Assembly (NCBI GenBank): GCA_937900675.1 | Contig: CALCEA010000135.1 | Span: 1-7,150, forward strand | Length of the DNA: 7,150 nt | Origin: an uncultured Chitinophagaceae bacterium | GTDB lineage: Bacteria; Bacteroidota; Bacteroidia; Chitinophagales; Chitinophagaceae | Direction of reading: 5' to 3' | In this document: positions 6,401 through 7,150 of the stretch, one piece after another | Numbering within the stretch: position 1 is the first letter of the stretch | Layout of the letters: every line of letters starts with the position of its first letter | Program-made: the position numbers and the translations under genes | The notes under the pieces: generated by a model | The model's database searches: none | Told to the model about the DNA's origin: nothing | Seen by the model: only the letters and a program-made list of their open reading frames with translations

Positions 6401-7150
6401 ATTTATTTGAGGCAGTAAATTCAATTTTTTGAGTAGCGTCAATCTTGAGCCAAACAAAGGCTCCAAGCATTACCATTACCCCTATAAAAAGTACGGGTAA
6501 GTAATAGCCAAAATTAGATGCCAGGTATCCAAACAAAATAGTACTAAAATATGCACCCGTTAATCCTGCGCTATTCATTGATCCTGAGACAGTTCCGCTC
6601 TTGTCACCCCCTAAATCCATGGCAACTGCCCAGGCAACCGGAGCTGTGAGGTCCATAAAAGCCATTCCAATAGCTAATCCAATGATTGCCAACATGTTAT
6701 CATTAACTAGAGAGGCAGAAATAATACAAATTCCTGAGACAAATAAGCCCACCATTGGCACAATTCTTCGACCCCATTTCTTGCCCCATTTTAAACAGGC
6801 TTTATCGCTTAACCATCCTCCAGCAAAGCAACCCAAAGCTGCTAACAAATAGGGAACAGATGAGGCCCACATTAATGCATCAGCAGAAATATTTCTTCCC
6901 TTTTGTAAATAAGTATGAAACCAACTTTGAAAAAAATAAGCACCAATTGCATAACACACATACATGATTAATAAGTATCCTAAATTTTTATTCTTGAATC
7001 CAGATAAGAAAGAAGTTTTTTCTTTGCTGCTGTGCGTGTTTAATTCTCTATGTGTATGTATAAAATCCAATTCTTCCTTACTGATAGAGTTGCTTTGAGC
7101 AGGTTCTTCTTTATGCCAAAAAATCCAAAACAAAGTCCAGAGTATTCCTA
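6399..7150 (-). CDS. MFS transporter, ACS-like, C-terminal half (5' end missing)
   Basis: The frame is open to the right edge and ends in TAG at 6401-6399, so 249 residues of the C-terminal half are visible; the start codon lies beyond base 7150. An in-frame TTG at 7133 is a Leu codon inside the gene, preceded by GILWT. Numbering the fragment from that G, it shows the end of helix 6 (1-11), a charged cytoplasmic loop with ISKEELDFI (22-30), then helices 7 (56-82), 8 (90-113), 9 (128-147), 10 (151-177), 11 (183-208) and 12 (213-235). GGWLSD followed by WGKKWGRR (110-127) is the helix 8-9 loop signature of the major facilitator superfamily. The helix 10-11 region (VAWAVAMDLG, GTVSGSMNSAG) resembles the anion:cation symporter group, which includes hexuronate, glucarate and galactonate carriers. 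The substrate cannot be read from this half. It is the most upstream visible member of the probable operon and may import the substrate or product of the periplasmic enzymes. Confidence 0.88.
   Translation of the reverse strand, partial: GILWTLFWIFWHKEEPAQSNSISKEELDFIHTHRELNTHSSKEKTSFLSGFKNKNLGYLLIMYVCYAIGAYFFQSWFHTYLQKGRNISADALMWASSVPYLLAALGCFAGGWLSDKACLKWGKKWGRRIVPMVGLFVSGICIISASLVNDNMLAIIGLAIGMAFMDLTAPVAWAVAMDLGGDKSGTVSGSMNSAGLTGAYFSTILFGYLASNFGYYLPVLFIGVMVMLGAFVWLKIDATQKIEFTASNK

Noticed and set aside
6601..6967. Two overlapping plus-strand open frames of 83 and 70 codons
   Set aside because: Both are antisense to the MFS transporter, whose helix pattern and GGWLSD motif fix the coding strand.
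6399..7133. Treating the transporter as a complete 244-residue gene starting at TTG 7133
   Set aside because: The frame continues upstream (GILWT) to the window edge and the fragment begins at helix 6 of a twelve-helix family, so the gene is truncated by the window.

Overview
The window is a compact, single-strand gene cluster, all on the minus strand, so transcription runs from base 7150 towards base 1. The DNA is AT-rich, start sites lack strong Shine-Dalgarno sequences, and the protein families (DUF1501, DUF1549/DUF1553 with planctomycete-type cytochrome c, and a membrane/cytochrome/leucine-rich-repeat fusion) suggest a member of the Bacteroidota, perhaps a Chitinophagaceae-like freshwater or soil bacterium. 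The phylum is an inference from composition and family content; no marker gene is present.

Layout in order of transcription: (1) the C-terminal half of an MFS transporter resembling the anion:cation symporter (ACS) group, cut by the right edge (7150-6399); (2) after 59 bases that hold a 9-bp inverted repeat, a Tat-exported six-bladed NHL-type beta-propeller (6339-5314); (3) 8 bases on, a membrane-anchored cytochrome c-DUF1549-DUF1553 protein (5305-2963); (4) 9 bases on, a Tat-exported DUF1501 protein (2953-1508); (5) 2 bases on, a five-helix membrane protein with a c-type haem domain and a leucine-rich-repeat region (1505 to beyond base 1), cut by the left edge. This last gene fills bases 1-1505. 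Spacing of 2-9 bases across four genes is good evidence for one operon. No stretch over 300 bases lacks a gene, and no tRNA, rRNA, CRISPR array, insertion sequence or convincing terminator was seen.

Working model (inference): the transporter moves a small organic anion or sugar derivative across the inner membrane, while three exported proteins process it in the periplasm. Two of them carry related c-type haem modules. The last protein could pass electrons from the periplasm into the membrane through its five-helix domain. The propeller keeps, by eye, the three zinc-binding histidines and the tyrosine of peptidyl-alpha-hydroxyglycine alpha-amidating lyase (PAL), so it may be a lyase rather than a scaffold. 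DUF1501, DUF1549 and DUF1553 have no firmly established biochemical role that I know of, so the cluster is a candidate uncharacterised periplasmic oxidative pathway.
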